This document shows, piece by piece, positions 22,871 through 35,902 of a DNA stretch of 64,000 bases. This stretch comes from Talinum fruticosum. Taxonomy: Eukaryota; Streptophyta; Magnoliopsida; Caryophyllales; Talinaceae. Location of the stretch: contig JAITYX010000004.1 in assembly GCA_021018815.1 (NCBI GenBank), forward strand, positions 2,667,501 through 2,731,500, in the 5' to 3' direction. The translations under genes were made by a program, and so were the position numbers. Each line of letters opens with the position of its first letter. Position 1 is the first letter of the stretch. The notes beneath the pieces are model-generated. The model was not told the DNA's origin, did no database searches, and worked only from the letters and a program-made list of their open reading frames with translations.

Positions 22871-25800
22871 TTTTAAAGTCTTTTTCGCCAACTCCTAACC
22901 GATCTTAATAGCCTTTAACTATACATGACACCAACCAGCTCATAGCCTGGCTCTGTGTTTGTTGATTATTTCCAACTTCAATCATTTGCTTCTAATAATA
23001 TATACATTATTCACTGGCACAATACTTAAATAATTATTATTCTTGGCTTATATAGATTCCTGAAGTTAGAAAATATGAAATTACTTATATTTTATAGGAA
23101 CCATACAACATTCCTTTATGGTGGTTGCATTTGGGATTTGAGTATTTCTCCAATTTTCGACATGTAATCTTCTTCCATCCTTTTTTCTCAACAACACAAG
23201 GATTCTTTTTAAGGGGGAAGGGAATTCACTATATTATCTTTAAAAATATTCTTAGATTTAAGTTTTATAAATGAAAAAGAAAATCTCTATTTTAAGAGAG
23301 AACTATTTTATTTATAGGCCAACAATCAACTCAATTCAATTTAAAGATGATCAAATATTTATAAAAAATAAATAAATAAAATAATACTTTATTTAAATAT
23401 GCTTATGTTTAATATTTGAATATAAGTTGAGGTTGCAAGGGTAAGATGCCTCTAATAAGGGGGAAAGGGGTAAGTAAACACTTGCAAAGTGGTGAAGTAC
23501 CCACCTTATATAATTATGGATCTAAATTCATATTGTTTGGATTAAGAGAGCTTTAGAAGGATTGACTTGTTGATTTATTTTTAGACCTGTATATTTGGGG
23601 TCGATTTGGATCTAATGTTTTCGCACCAAGTGGGTTTGGATTGAGTTTGAGTTTAGACTCATGAAAATAAAAACAAGTAGAAATTAAGAATGAGTGCTCT
23701 TCGACATATGAACACACTACAATTTGTCCAACAACATTTTCTTACTCAACAAGCTATGAATTAAAAATTGACAACTACCTCTCTAATTATGGAGATAATA
23801 CTCGTCAATATTTGAATCTCTACTTACGGAGATAACACTGCTTATATTTGCATTTTCTTAAATCTTGTAATCGTAAAATCCATTCTAGAAGATATAGTAA
23901 GAGTTGAAAATTTTGAATGTCAGTTGAATATATGTGAGTAGACATGTAAGATTACTAGGAGGTTTTATTTACTAGCCTAAAACATAACCTTAATTCCCAC
24001 CTGAAATTCCCTTCCAAAAAGTTGGCCCGAGGAAGTGGGTTAATGGATCCTGGGCCCAACACGGTTTCTCTTTGACATTAAAGAAACGGGCCCATTTGAA
24101 ATAATATAATGACACTTTTCGGTTAGCTGGGCCCAAAATAGTCCATGATTTCTTCTTGTTTTCTACGGTGCTGGCCCAAATCTCCATGCATTGTTCTTTT
24201 GGGGTTTTCAAGCTTTGGAAAATGGAAATACTACATTTTGACCCACTTACTCGTCAATGCTTGTATATCTTAAAGAAATGGACGCTGGTGAGTTTATAGG
24301 CCCCAAGACATAGCGGGAGAAAGAAAAATTATTTTCCTTTTTTTAAATAAACGGATATTGTGAAAATAGGTCGTCAGTGTTTAAACAAAAGAAAATATAT
24401 CATATGTAATAGTACGAGTCTATAAACCTTGAATTAAAACTAACATATAATTTGTACTTATTTACCATCCTTTATGTTAAGGAATAGACAATGTTCGAAA
24501 TTGAAATTAGTGGTTGATAATTTTAATGTAGAGTTTTTCATTCACTTCGACTTTATATACATTAGGTAACAATTTTTTATTTGTAAAAAAATAAATTACG
24601 CAACCAAGTGAAAACTTTTTAAAATATTCATTCTCCTACATGAGCGAAAATTACTTTAAGATAGAATGAACTTCCACACAAAAAAAAAAAAAAAAAAATA
24701 GAGGTATGCAATGTGCCAAGTCGAATCAAGTCGAATTATATGTGAACTAATGGATCAAATATTTGAATCAAGTTAGATAAGGGTAGGATCAAATATTTAT
24801 TAATAATATAAGAATCAAAGCCCTTTCAACACACTCTAAATGGGTTAGTCCATTACCAATCTTACGTATCATTGGATTATCTATTAAAGCTATTTAAATG
24901 AGCGAACATGTTTCCTTAACAATAGTGTTTTCTAAAATGTCTCCCATTCGACAACTTAAAATCGAGAAGACTAATTAGAGATGTAAGATTAGATATATCT
25001 TAAAGAAATGGACGTTGGTGAGTGTTTTAGGGGAAGAATGGTGTCAAATCCATGTGATTAAGCCGAAGATTAGCTAAGCAAATCAAGAAAGGTTAAGTTA
25101 ATAAGATCCGGAGTTTGAAAAACCACTTTGTTTTTTTTTTTTTTTTTTTTTTACTTTAAAAGAAGATGGCCGTTGCAAGTTGTTAATGCATGCCGTGACT
25201 ACTCAAAAATTAATTAAATAAAATCTTGTTAATTAAGTGCGGACAGTTGGTTAACGCGGTATTCTTAGAAAAAGAAAGGAAAAAGAGGTAATCAATTCGT
25301 CTTCTATTCTCTTTGTATTTTTGTACCTTTGCACATCAACTGAAAATGACAACCTTAACTTTAATGCATTTCATCCAGGACTCCACTAAACATATCTCTT
25401 TCAATTTTTATACGTTAATATCCCGAATTTTGGGTCATGTTTTTTATAATATTTCCAATTATTTATATAGTTTTCCTATTTTTATTAACTCTGATAATTT
25501 TTAATATCTTATACTTTGGAAAAAATAACTCTAGTCGATCTAATTTTGAGACGCCAATTACTAATTTTTTAAAATGAAAAATATTAAAAATATTAGTGTT
25601 AAAGGTGGAAGTATTATAAGGTAGATTAATAATTTGGGACATTATTAACGACATGGTTCAAAGTTCGGGATATTAAAATTCAATAATCCTAACTTTGGTT
25701 AGAAACCTTATATTTTTCGGACTGTTAATAATTAAATTTTAAGTAGAAATTCATGAATATTATGTCAGTAAATCAATTCGAATTGAATGTTTAAACTAAT

Positions 25801-25963
25801 TATTTAATATTGGGGATATATTAGAGTAATTATTTAGCCTTTTGATATCCCATAACTAGAGTCGAGCTAAGTATCATCAACCTATGAACCTTTATATGTT
25901 TAAAAGTTTACTTAATACATTCCAAACCACTTAAACCGACTCCTTTGATACCATAAACAAATA

Positions 25964-26145
25964 CTCCCCAATTTCAAAATACACGTCACTTTAACTAATT
26001 TTTTTATTTAAAATATCTGTTATTTTACAATTCCAATCAAGTATTAATGACTAGTTTACCAATTTTATCCTTATTAATTACTTTGTTTCTCTCCTCGATA
26101 ATTCCTCATAACTTTAAAATGACATATATTTTAAAACGGATAGAT
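25964..26145. mobile_element. Stowaway-like MITE, 182 bp
   Basis: Flanked by TA at 25962-25963 and 26146-26147. The left end CTCCCCAATTTCAAAATA and the inverted right end ATCTATCCGTTTTAAAATA are variants of the Stowaway consensus CTCCCTCCGTTTCAAAATA, followed on both sides by ATGTCA/CGTCAC-like subterminal sequence. It is non-coding, as expected for a MITE mobilised by Tc1/mariner transposases. Confidence 0.75.
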
Positions 26146-26971
26146 TAATAAACTTGGAAAAGGGGACATAAGTAAGCGAGATTTCAATATTTGATAAAGT
26201 AGAAGCGAAGCTAGGGTTTAAATTTGGATTATGTAGGTGGCCCAAAAGAAAAACCAGGTCAAGTGTAAAAGAACCAGCGCATATCCCATGGACTGCGGGA
26301 GATCATGACCTCAAAGTCAAACTACGAAAGAAACCCAGAAACTCTCTCTGTGTCTCTCTCCTGCATGTCAACATCTATATATCTGTAACTCCAGAAACAA
26401 CACTCCTGAAAACTCTAAACGAAACCGCGTAGAAAAGCTTCAATGTTGTATCATAGCCTTCATACCATTCATATGATATTCAGACCATCCCTCACAAAGT
26501 TTCCAGCTTGTACGTAGTTGTTAATTCACGAATCATTTAATTTTCCAAACTATTTATTTATTTTTCCATGAACAAATTAAACCCCTTCTTTTGATCTTTA
26601 GTCATCCATTTCGCCCAAGGAAAGCTACATTATATTAGCGGTTCTCAATTAAACCAGTTAGTAAAACCACACGGCCGATCTAGACGCAGTATAGAACAGT
26701 GGACAGACACCAATAGTCTAGTAGCCTTAAAATTATATATACACAAGTAGCAATTAAAAACGGTCATGAGCTTTGAGAGTATCTAGGTATAGCATTTAGG
26801 ACTAGAAGTGCTTCACAACAGTTAGGAACAATTAGAACCGACTAACGACTTATGACTTCAATTTAAGTCCTCCATGTTGGTCATGATCATAGATATATAA
26901 TGTGCATCAATTCGTACATGTAGGAAGGCAACATAATCAACTATAAGAACAAAACTAATACATTTGAAGAT

Positions 26972-27220
26972 GAGCCTTTAAATAGTTACACTAAATTTGA
27001 GAATATTTTTGGATAATTTTTACAAAGGTCGCAGTACTTAGGAGTTATTTTTCATACCTGAGGGCTTTAAAATAGTTATATCAAACCCGGTGATACCTCC
27101 GAATAATTGTTTGCAGAGGTTAAGGTATCTAAGAATTATTTTTTATATATGATGGCGTTAAAATAGTTACACCAAATCTGAGAGTATTTTAAGTATAATT
27201 TTTCAAAATTGAACTCAAGT
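26972..27220. repeat. Three degenerate ~90-bp tandem units
   Basis: Units start at about 26972 (GAGCCTTTAAATAGTTACAC), 27060 (GAGGGCTTTAAAATAGTTAT) and 27151 (GATGGCGTTAAAATAGTTAC). The first two continue into related YAG-AGTTATTTTT / AAGAATTATTTTTT blocks. The third is truncated. Confidence 0.75.
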
Positions 27221-27551
27221 AAATTTTTTAAAATTTCATACGCAATTTAATTAATTTCAATTTACTTAGTTTTTAAGTTGTAATAATCCACATACATGCA
27301 TGGACTGGGGGCAAAAATCTAGAGGAATGAAAACTAAAATTAATAATTGATGCAGTCATGAACTTATATTTAATGTGCAAGGCACATGGTCTACACTATA
27401 TAAAAGACAAATTCGAGAGTGACATCTCATTTTTAGTGTTTTTGTTCTTTCAGATTTTTTTTTAAAAAATTACTTCAGGCATTTTACATAGTATGCATCA
27501 GCTATAAAGTAATCCCAAGACTTGGTCAAAACATTAAAAATTATCTTTTTT

Positions 27552-27576
27552 GATATATATATATATATATATATAT
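27552..27576. repeat. (TA)n microsatellite
   Basis: About 12 TA units. Confidence 0.9.
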
Positions 27577-28296
27577 GTCTTGAGATTTGAGAGGAGAATT
27601 TTTTAAAAAAAAACTACCAATTTCGTTTGAATTTAGTGTCTATTTCAAACTTAAAAAGAGTAATAAAGTATTTATTTTTTGCAAAAAAATCTGTAAGATA
27701 TTAGACATTGGTCATATATGACTTTATTAATTACAACTACTAAGTTTAATTCTAGTACGTACTTAAAATGATAATCGGTTTATAACAATGGCATCTTATT
27801 ATATCACTTTGACTCAAATACTATAAATATTAATCTTATACCCTTACGATGTAAGGACTATAGTTATTTTTTATCTTAATTTTATTAGTTTAAATAAATA
27901 ATAAAATATATAATTTTTAAATAGATGATAATCTTATAACAATGTAGTTTTAAGAGATGCATGAAACTTCTTTTAAATATTAATTAATTTAATAATAAAT
28001 ATATTACATTCTTACTAATTACTTTATACATATATAATTAAAAAATTATTTATTTTATTTAAGTACATTACTCGTATTAATTCAACCTAAGACGGACATT
28101 TATATAGTCAAGTAATCTTACACAGTTATTACATATGTGTTACTCATATATAGTCATATATTTTTTGCTTTGAACCAACACTTATACTTTGATTCTATCC
28201 AACTTTTATAAATTATGAAAAGTGTATATCTTACATAAACAATACATTTATAAAATAATTCCACATAAGCATCATATGTGTCAGTCATATGATATA

Positions 28297-28325
28297 CTAG
28301 GGTTACACCCCTTGCTATGCAAGGG
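28297..28325 (-). mobile_element. Helitron-like 3' terminus
   Basis: Read on the minus strand, a short hairpin (CCCTTGC, loop ATA, GCAAGGG) is followed by GTGTAACC and then CTAG, with T as the next host base. Hairpin plus CTAG/T is the Helitron 3'-end signature, and this ACACCC..GGG hairpin type is common in plant genomes. The element would extend to higher coordinates. I could not find its 5' TC end, and no Rep/helicase coding sequence is present, so it is non-autonomous or partial. Confidence 0.5.
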
Positions 28326-28749
28326 TTTTAATTAATTTTATTTTTATAATTATTTATTTTTTAATTTTATTATTTTTGATTAATTTATACCAATAAAAAT
28401 TAATAATAAGTTAAAAACAACATAAATGGATATACTTTTCTTTAAATAGTTAATATAAAAATATTTCTTTTAATTTTTTTATAACTTGCTTTATTGTGTG
28501 GGAATAGGGATAGCCATTACTAATAGGAGTAAATCAGTTACGCTGCATTAATGATATTATAAATAAGTATTAGTATTAATAAATTACACAATAAATTAAA
28601 TATAAAAACATTTAGCTTATTAAAAACATGTAACGTATACATCCATTGAAGAGGTAGAAATTCAAGAGTTCAAGAGAGGAAATATTAATAATAATTTTAA
28701 AAGTAACAATTTATATTAGTCATGCTAATAATATTTATATTAATCATGT

Positions 28750-29430
28750 TTGAGTATAATATTGAAGTATAATTATTAACGTATTGTAATTTATTATTAT
28801 CAAATTTCATCACTAAATTAGTATATCACTATTGAAAAAGTTTAATATTTTTGAATTACGTAGGTGGTTACATAAATTTTAGATCAAAATGAATTTAAAA
28901 AATTACATTATACACTCTAATTTTATTATTAAATTATATTATTTTTAAAATTATTATTTAGATTTTTTTTATTATACAATCGGTTACATAATTACATATT
29001 GAAATGAATTTAAAAATTATATTTTATACTCTACTTTAATTTTTTTAAATTAGTATAGTATTATAATATTATTGTAATTTTTATCATCAAATTTCATTAC
29101 TAAGTTAGTTAAATTATTTCAAAATAATTTAATTTTTTAAATATTAAAGTAGAATATCAATCTATTTTTTTATCATCAAATTTCATGTCTAAATAGTATA
29201 TCACACTTAAAAATCTATAATTTTTTTTATTATGTAGTCGGTTACATAAATTACATATTAAAATAATTTTTAAAAATTACAATGTATGCTCTACTTTAAT
29301 TATTATAATAGTATAATATTGAAGTATAATATTAATGTAATTTTTATCGTAAAATTTCATTACTAAATTAGTGTATCATTATTGGAAAAGTATAATATTA
29401 ATGTTATTTTTACTAAATTAGTAAAGTTAT
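28750..29430. repeat. AT-rich degenerate repeat array
   Basis: The block ATCAAATTTCATNACTAA recurs at about 28800, 29088, 29173 and 29345. GGTTACATAAATT-like blocks recur at about 28866, 28982 and 29239, and AGTATAATATTGAAGTATAA at about 28753 and 29311. The copies are rearranged and not strictly periodic. The array may be internal sequence of the Helitron-like element whose end is at 28297. Confidence 0.6.
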
Positions 29431-30656
29431 TTAAGGATAATCTAATTTTGTAATCAATGATATTACCATATAAGCATCCCACATGTCCCTCTCTTCATCG
29501 CTTAGATCCAACTTTTAATAATATATATATATGATTTCATACATAAATGCAAATTTTATTTTGCAAGTTTGTAAAATAGGGGGAAAAGAAAAGGGAAGAT
29601 GGACAATTTTTTTAATCAAGTTTATAATTTTAAAAGTATATTATAATTTGTAACGGACATAATGATTAATTTACTTACATCTCCATGAATTATGAGAATT
29701 AAACAACATTACAAAATAAGAGAGGAAAAATCATCTCACCCAATGTCAAAACCTAAAAACCAACCTACCAAAAAAAAATAAAATCAAAGAACTTTTTTTA
29801 TCCCTTTAATGGGTAAAAGTATAAGCATCCGGTATAAAAAAAAAAATCAAAATTCAAGCCCTCATTTCATTGTAAAAATTGGGCATTCGGCTATTCGAAT
29901 GTACTAAGTGAGCTAATTACTAATTACTAATAAAGTATTATTTTAAATGATAGCTGTCTTAATTCGACAAAAATAAAAAAAAAGCTTAAATTTCGAGAAT
30001 AACTTTTATCCTAAATATTTTGTACCTTTAGTTAAACCAAATTATAAAAGTACTATTACGAATTATTTTTAATGAAAAAAAATTGATGAAGCTGATAAAA
30101 CTTCTTGTCAAGAGGAAAAAGAGGGCCTATAAGAGGGCCCACAGCACTCGGTCGGGCCCAGTTCTCCCCTAGAAGCTGCAAATTTTTCTTGACCTTATCA
30201 TTATTATTATTATTTATTTATATTTATTATATTGGATGGGAATGAGTTTAAATAGCTAATAGCTGTAATCCAGAAACGTTAATCAGAATTATTTTTATTT
30301 AGTCTTCTCATCTGCAGTTTCCAAAGCCTTTTCTCTCTCCACAAGCTACATTAGATTGGATTGGATTGGATTGGGTGTCAACGTCATTTAAAGATTTTGA
30401 ATTGACCATTACTTTCTAAATATTCTTTAATTATGATTATTATTACTGCTAATTATTTTTAGTTATTAAACAATGGATGACGTCATTTAACTGATGTTAA
30501 TACAACTCACAGCGCACCCCACAAAAACAAAATGGCAAAATCATTTAATTAAATTCCAAAAATAATGATGTTAAGTTATATATGGAAAGAAATCTAACCT
30601 CTAAAATTTCCAACAGGCGTGGCACCAAGTGGATCAAGGACAAGTGGATGGCCATA

Positions 30657-30815
30657 GCCCCTCAATTTTCGTGTACAAATTATTTTTCAATTATATGGTG
30701 TTATAAATGTGTAAAATTAACTGAGGGATCTTAATTTTGAAAGTCAAGTTAATTTTACACATTTATAACACCGTATAATTGAAAAATAATTTGTACACGA
30801 AAAATTGAGGGGGCC
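30657..30815. mobile_element. Foldback (hairpin) MITE, 159 bp, TA-flanked
   Basis: Two arms of about 65 bp (30657-30722 and 30747-30815) are inverted copies with one substitution and two one- or two-base length differences. They begin with G(G)CCCC(C)TCAATTTT at the outside and end near TTAACT at the inside, with a loop of about 25 bases. TA stands on both sides (30655-30656 and 30816-30817), as for Tc1/mariner-type target duplications. The ends do not match the Stowaway consensus, so the superfamily is inferred only from TA. Confidence 0.75.
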
Positions 30816-32967
30816 TATTTTGTCGAACGTAACTAATTTAGTTGTTCAATTGAGTGGTTAAATTACTTAATTATTGTAAATTGGTGTAAGAGGATATAAA
30901 TAATTTGCCAAATATAACTTAATGAATGGATGTTTTTGTCAAAAAATATGAAATGTTAGTTAAAACACTACTTATCAAACACTAATATTTGGTTGGTTAG
31001 TGTTTAACTTGGTCAAAACACTAGATTTTCCGTTATTCGTATTAACAACTACTCTAGGAAGAATGTTTTATACAAGTGCTAACGATTTAATAACTATCTT
31101 TATACTTCCAAAATGTTTCAGTTTATGCTGATACCTATCATCCGAATATACCAAGAAAAATGTACGGTCTAATGAGACTATTATGAAATATTTACTCATG
31201 GGTGGACAAGCTCTTCTATTTTAGTTCATAGTTTCTCTTAGCTATATGGTTCAATCGGGGAGAGATTGAACTTCAAAAAATGGTGAATGCTCTTATCAAT
31301 ACATAAATGTACAACTCACCGAGAATTTCAAGTACGCTTATATTCATCATTGTAGAAATTGGGTTCAAGATTTCCCCAAACCTTTCTCACCAATGGACTC
31401 TCGACGTATACGAAGGAGTGCGGTTTGCTCAAGAAATTCTTAAACTCTCTATCTATTCTCTCTGTGTATCTCTGAGATGTTTGGATTTTTCAAAACTCTA
31501 TGGACATGTAGAAGACAAATGTTATCCCCACTCGGATCAAGACATAACTTTTACTTGTTCAAACAACAATTACGGTACTCCAATTACTATTGGTGAATAG
31601 GGCCTAATAAATATAAAATACTGATGAATTTAAGTGTGAATAACACAGAAGTTTTGATAGTTATAGATTTTGTTGATATGTTCACATATGCTCATATTGG
31701 CAAGGCATCCAACAAGAGTAGGGGGTGGCTATTAATATGTAAGTTGTGGTCATAGCCTTTCCTTTTCAAAACTATACTCATCATCAAAGGGTTAAAAAAC
31801 TAATTGCCCTCTTTGGTGCAAATAATAATTGCTTTAATCATCTTAATTTCAAGTCAAAATAAATATGTGTACGGTTTTTATATGAGAACATAACTTGTAA
31901 TTTTTTATGCAACCACATATAAAAGATGGTTTTAAAGTATGTGTGTATCTTATTTGAATTTACAATAATAATATGTTTTTCATAGGTAAAATAGTAACTT
32001 TAACATACCCATGATTAATTAATTTTAATAAATAAGTTCATAAATAATTAAAGAATTAACTTTACTAAATAAGTTTAGAGTAAGTTAAAGTAAGTTAATT
32101 AAGTTTAAAGTAAATTCAATTTAAATAAATTAAAAAGAATAGGACCCAAACTTTCATCGAGGAAAAAAGGACCGATTAACTTTATAATAAGTTGAAGCAA
32201 AAGACTTTGTTAAATGACTTTAATCATAACATTATGAAATGTTGTCTTTGGCCTCCTATACGTTGGAAGTTAAGGAGCCACAAATGTTCTTATGTTTAGG
32301 GAGATTACGGGAGTCGATAAATTTTACCGAGACTTTACCTTATCTCGTCCGATATATATATCTTACAATAGATCCATTAAATTGGGGGAACGGAACTAAT
32401 AGATTTTATTGAGACTCGATTTTGTTTATCTAGTCTGATATGTGTGTCTCCTGATCATAGATCCATTCCAATCAAAGTAGGTAGGAGATCCATGGAAATG
32501 TAGGGGTCACGAAGGGATCCAAGAGCTCGGACTAGAAAAGACATGAGGCAGACTTGGCGGTGGTTACGTTAATCTCTTTCTCTCTCTCTCTAATTAGTGA
32601 AAGCATGTGGGGAGGGCCAAAGACATGCAATGAATGTAGCATATAATAATATAATAACACAAACAATTATTTATACATTATATTTTTGGACCAAATTAAA
32701 TTAAAATTAAAACTCCCATTCAACACACACATGCACGATGCATGTTCTCTAACGTGAACAAAATTTCTCTAAACTGGATTATATCATTTAAAATCCTCAT
32801 AATTAATTAATTAAAAACAAGGGTCAGTATATTTAGTACAAATCAAATACCTGATTACCTGGTTTATTAGATAGTCCCTATCCTGATGGTCACTAAAAAG
32901 AAGTATAAATCATTGTATACATTAACATTACTATATTAGAAATGTCTCTTCCTGTATTCAAATAATA

Positions 32968-33241
32968 CTTCCACCGTTTCAAAATACATGTCACTTTAAT
33001 TAATTTTTTTTTGTTTTATAATATTTGTCACTTTACAATTTGAATGTCATTTTAATTATTAATTTACCAACTTTGTCCTTATTATAATTGCTTTGTTTCT
33101 CCTTTTTTTAATTGATTTTCTTTACTTCCAATAAAATATAGGGGTAACTTAATCTTTTAATATAAAATTTGTCATCAATTTTGTATTTTCTTAATATTCC
33201 CACGTACCTTTAAAACAACATGTATTTTGAAATGGAAGGAA
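32968..33241. mobile_element. Stowaway-like MITE, 274 bp
   Basis: TA flanks are at 32966-32967 and 33242-33243. The left end CTTCCACCGTTTCAAAATA, followed by CATGTCACTTTAAT, is mirrored by ACATGTATTTTGAAATGG at the right end. It has no coding capacity. It shares the TTAATTTACCAACTTTGTCC-type interior with the copy at 25964. Confidence 0.8.
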
Positions 33242-33806
33242 TATTATGTAACGAATAATTAATAAGTAGCATACTTTAATTTAATGATAAGTGCATTGAA
33301 TCAAGACACTTTTATTGGTCTTCATTTTTTTTGTCTAAATACTTTTAAATTATTATATTACTTATAATCTTATTCGTTAGTTTCATAGATAAAAACATAC
33401 GGAAAAAAAAAACATTGATATACATTAACAACGTTCGAACCAACTAAACTAGTATGAAGAAAAATTGTGACTGAGTTTCCATTGGTTTAAGGAATTTTTC
33501 ATGTGAATGAGGCATAAAATCGATGTAGGATTAATTTGAATCAAATATAAAATATTTGATATTAATATTTAAAAATTTTATCAATTGAACCAATTGATAT
33601 CTACTGATTTAACGTTTGAAGCATGCATACGTTAGAAGGTAATAAATAGTTCTAATACTCAATGGCATAACTTTTAAAAAAGTTGTTAAAATTTATGTTT
33701 AAATTTTTTTTAAAATTTATAAAATTATTAAAGAGGATGCCGATAAAAAATATGATACTTATAAAATTTAAGAGTACTAAAAAAGACACCAATAAATAAA
33801 TTTTTA

Positions 33807-33845
<39 letters not shown>
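33807..33845. repeat. (TTA)n microsatellite
   Basis: About 13 TTA units. Confidence 0.93.
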
Positions 33846-34049
33846 TACCAATAAATAATTTTTAAAAAATTTGCCGTGAATATATGGATATTATATATGA
33901 GTACAAAAGCCATGGGAGAAAAGCATGGGGGCACACTCTTGTACACATGGTGAAAAGTGGCTTATGGATCTAAGGGTATGGTCCTCACTCTTCAATTCCA
34001 AATCACCATGTAAAATTACAATTTGTTTTATATACTTTCAAAAATAAAG

Positions 34050-34051
<2 letters not shown>

Positions 34052-34107
<56 letters not shown>
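34052..34107. repeat. (AT)n microsatellite, about 28 units
   Basis: Uninterrupted AT dinucleotides over about 56 bp, the longest dinucleotide tract in the window. Confidence 0.97.
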
Positions 34108-34110
<3 letters not shown>

Positions 34111-34702
34111 CGTTAAATTGAATACATTTTTAAAAAAAGTGTGTTAAAGATTTAAAACAAGTTTAACTTATTGAGCATATTTAACATTATCTACATTAAT
34201 AGTACTTTGAATACAAAGAACTACACAAATTCACACATGCTATACACTAACTAATCCCCCTATTTTTTAAATTTCTCTCTCCAATTCTGATTTGGATTAA
34301 TTGGGAAATATATTTTATGTACATGGTCACTTTTCTTTGCCGCGCTTCAGCCTTTAATTACAATATATATTAATGATTGATTTTTTTCCTGACTTTCTTC
34401 ATTTTTAATTAAATTTTAATAAAATTTATTTTTTTAATAATCTCTCACAATTTAAAAACGACAAATATTATGAAACGTTTCATCAAATAAAAAGAAATTG
34501 TGTATTAAATGGAAATGGACCACCATGTCCATGAACACACTGTGGTGTATGTTGAATAGTCTAAATGATTACCATTGGATTACAATTCTTTTCTTGTATG
34601 TTTATGTCCCGAAAAAGGTAAACAAAAAACAGAGAAAAATAGAACCAATATTTATTATGGGATCATAACACCATAGCCACCATCTTGCTTCCTCAATTCT
34701 TA

Positions 34703-34968
34703 TTCCTTCCAGTTTTCAATTGACATTTTGGAGTTATGAAATAATATCAAGAAATACAAATTACACAATAAATTTTAAGTTACAGGATCAAATTACTCTT
34801 TAAAAAATTGAAGAAAAACGAAAAAAAGTGAGAAGAAAAACAATCAACAAAGACAAAATTGGTAAAATAATACTGTAATTAATACATATATCATTTTGAT
34901 TATATAGCGATAGATATTCTAAAAATTATAAGACATAAATCACTTTTTTTTTTTTGAAACAGAAGGAG
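34703..34968. mobile_element. Stowaway-like MITE, 266 bp, diverged
   Basis: Left end TTCCTTCCAGTTTTCAATTG after TA at 34701-34702; right end GAAACAGAAGGAG before TA at 34969-34970. Inverted, the right end reads CTCCTTCTGTTTC. Both fit the Stowaway consensus with several changes, and the length matches the 274-bp copy. The poly-T tract just inside the right end has probably expanded. Confidence 0.6.
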
Positions 34969-35544
34969 TATTACCCGCTAGCTGTAATCCCCTAACAAAT
35001 TACATGGTAATTTTTAAAGCAATATTAATTGTTCTTTAGTGGAAAAAAAAAAGAAAGATGAATAATACAGGTACAGTAATGAAGATATATAATCTAATGA
35101 TTGTGATTAGTAATAATTATCTTGGTCTGGTAATTATTATTGCCCTATTTGACTAAGAGAAGCAACTGGGCCTAATTGCTCTTAACTGCATAATTTCCAT
35201 AACATTTTTACAACTTCATCTAAAATCTCTTCATTTCCATTTTTTTCACAATTGAAACTTAGAGCTGTAACTTTCTTTTACATGCACTTGATTCAAAATA
35301 GTATGTAGCTAGCTAGGGTGCCTATGATTTAAAGTTGGTGACTAATTATGATAATTTCAGTTATAATTTTTCTTGGACATCATATATGATAATTTCCCTT
35401 CATTTTTAATTTGGGACGTCATAAATCATCATCATTCCGACTGGTGTTAACAATACCCCCAAGGCCATCGAGTTCATTGAAATTTCAACCCGATAACAAT
35501 GTCTTGATATCTAGATGCAACTAAAGTAGTGATAATGCGATTTT

Positions 35545-35703
35545 AGCTTGCTCCATTTAGCTTTTAACTTACAACCTTACAGACTTCTTACAATTTTTTA
35601 TAACTAACTTTACAATTATTTTACATCTCCTTACTCGCTACTTACAGTTTCTTACAACTTTATTTCCAACTTTTACAACTAAATAAAACGAGAAGGGAAC
35701 ACT
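35545..35703. repeat. Copy of a TTACAACTTACA-type non-coding repeat
   Basis: Starts with TTTAGCTTGCTCCATTTAGC and continues with CTTACAACCTTACAGAC, TTTTTATAACTAACTTTAC and TTTTACAACTAAATAAAACG. It resembles 48982-49149 in both the CCATTTAG terminus and the repeated ACTTACA interior. Confidence 0.5.
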
Positions 35704-35864
35704 TACGGCAGTATAGGGTGAACATGCAGAAAAGGAAGCTACATATAGGAATAGGCCATGATGTTTTCACCTGGCAACAAGTTCATATTATGATGTAGGA
35801 ATCTTGTGGTTACTAAGATTAGATTTTATTCAAGGGAAAGTGATGACTTAATTAAAATAAAATT

Positions 35865-35870
35865 AGAGAG

Positions 35871-35902
<32 letters not shown>
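35865..35902. repeat. (AG)n microsatellite upstream of ERF003
   Basis: About 38 bp of AG units with one interruption, roughly 470 bp upstream of the ERF start codon. A CT tract follows at 36177-36195. Confidence 0.9.

Noticed and set aside
31307..31600. Open frame of 97 codons in the gene desert
   Set aside because: No recognisable domain, AT-rich composition like its flanks, and no splice or promoter context. It is probably chance.
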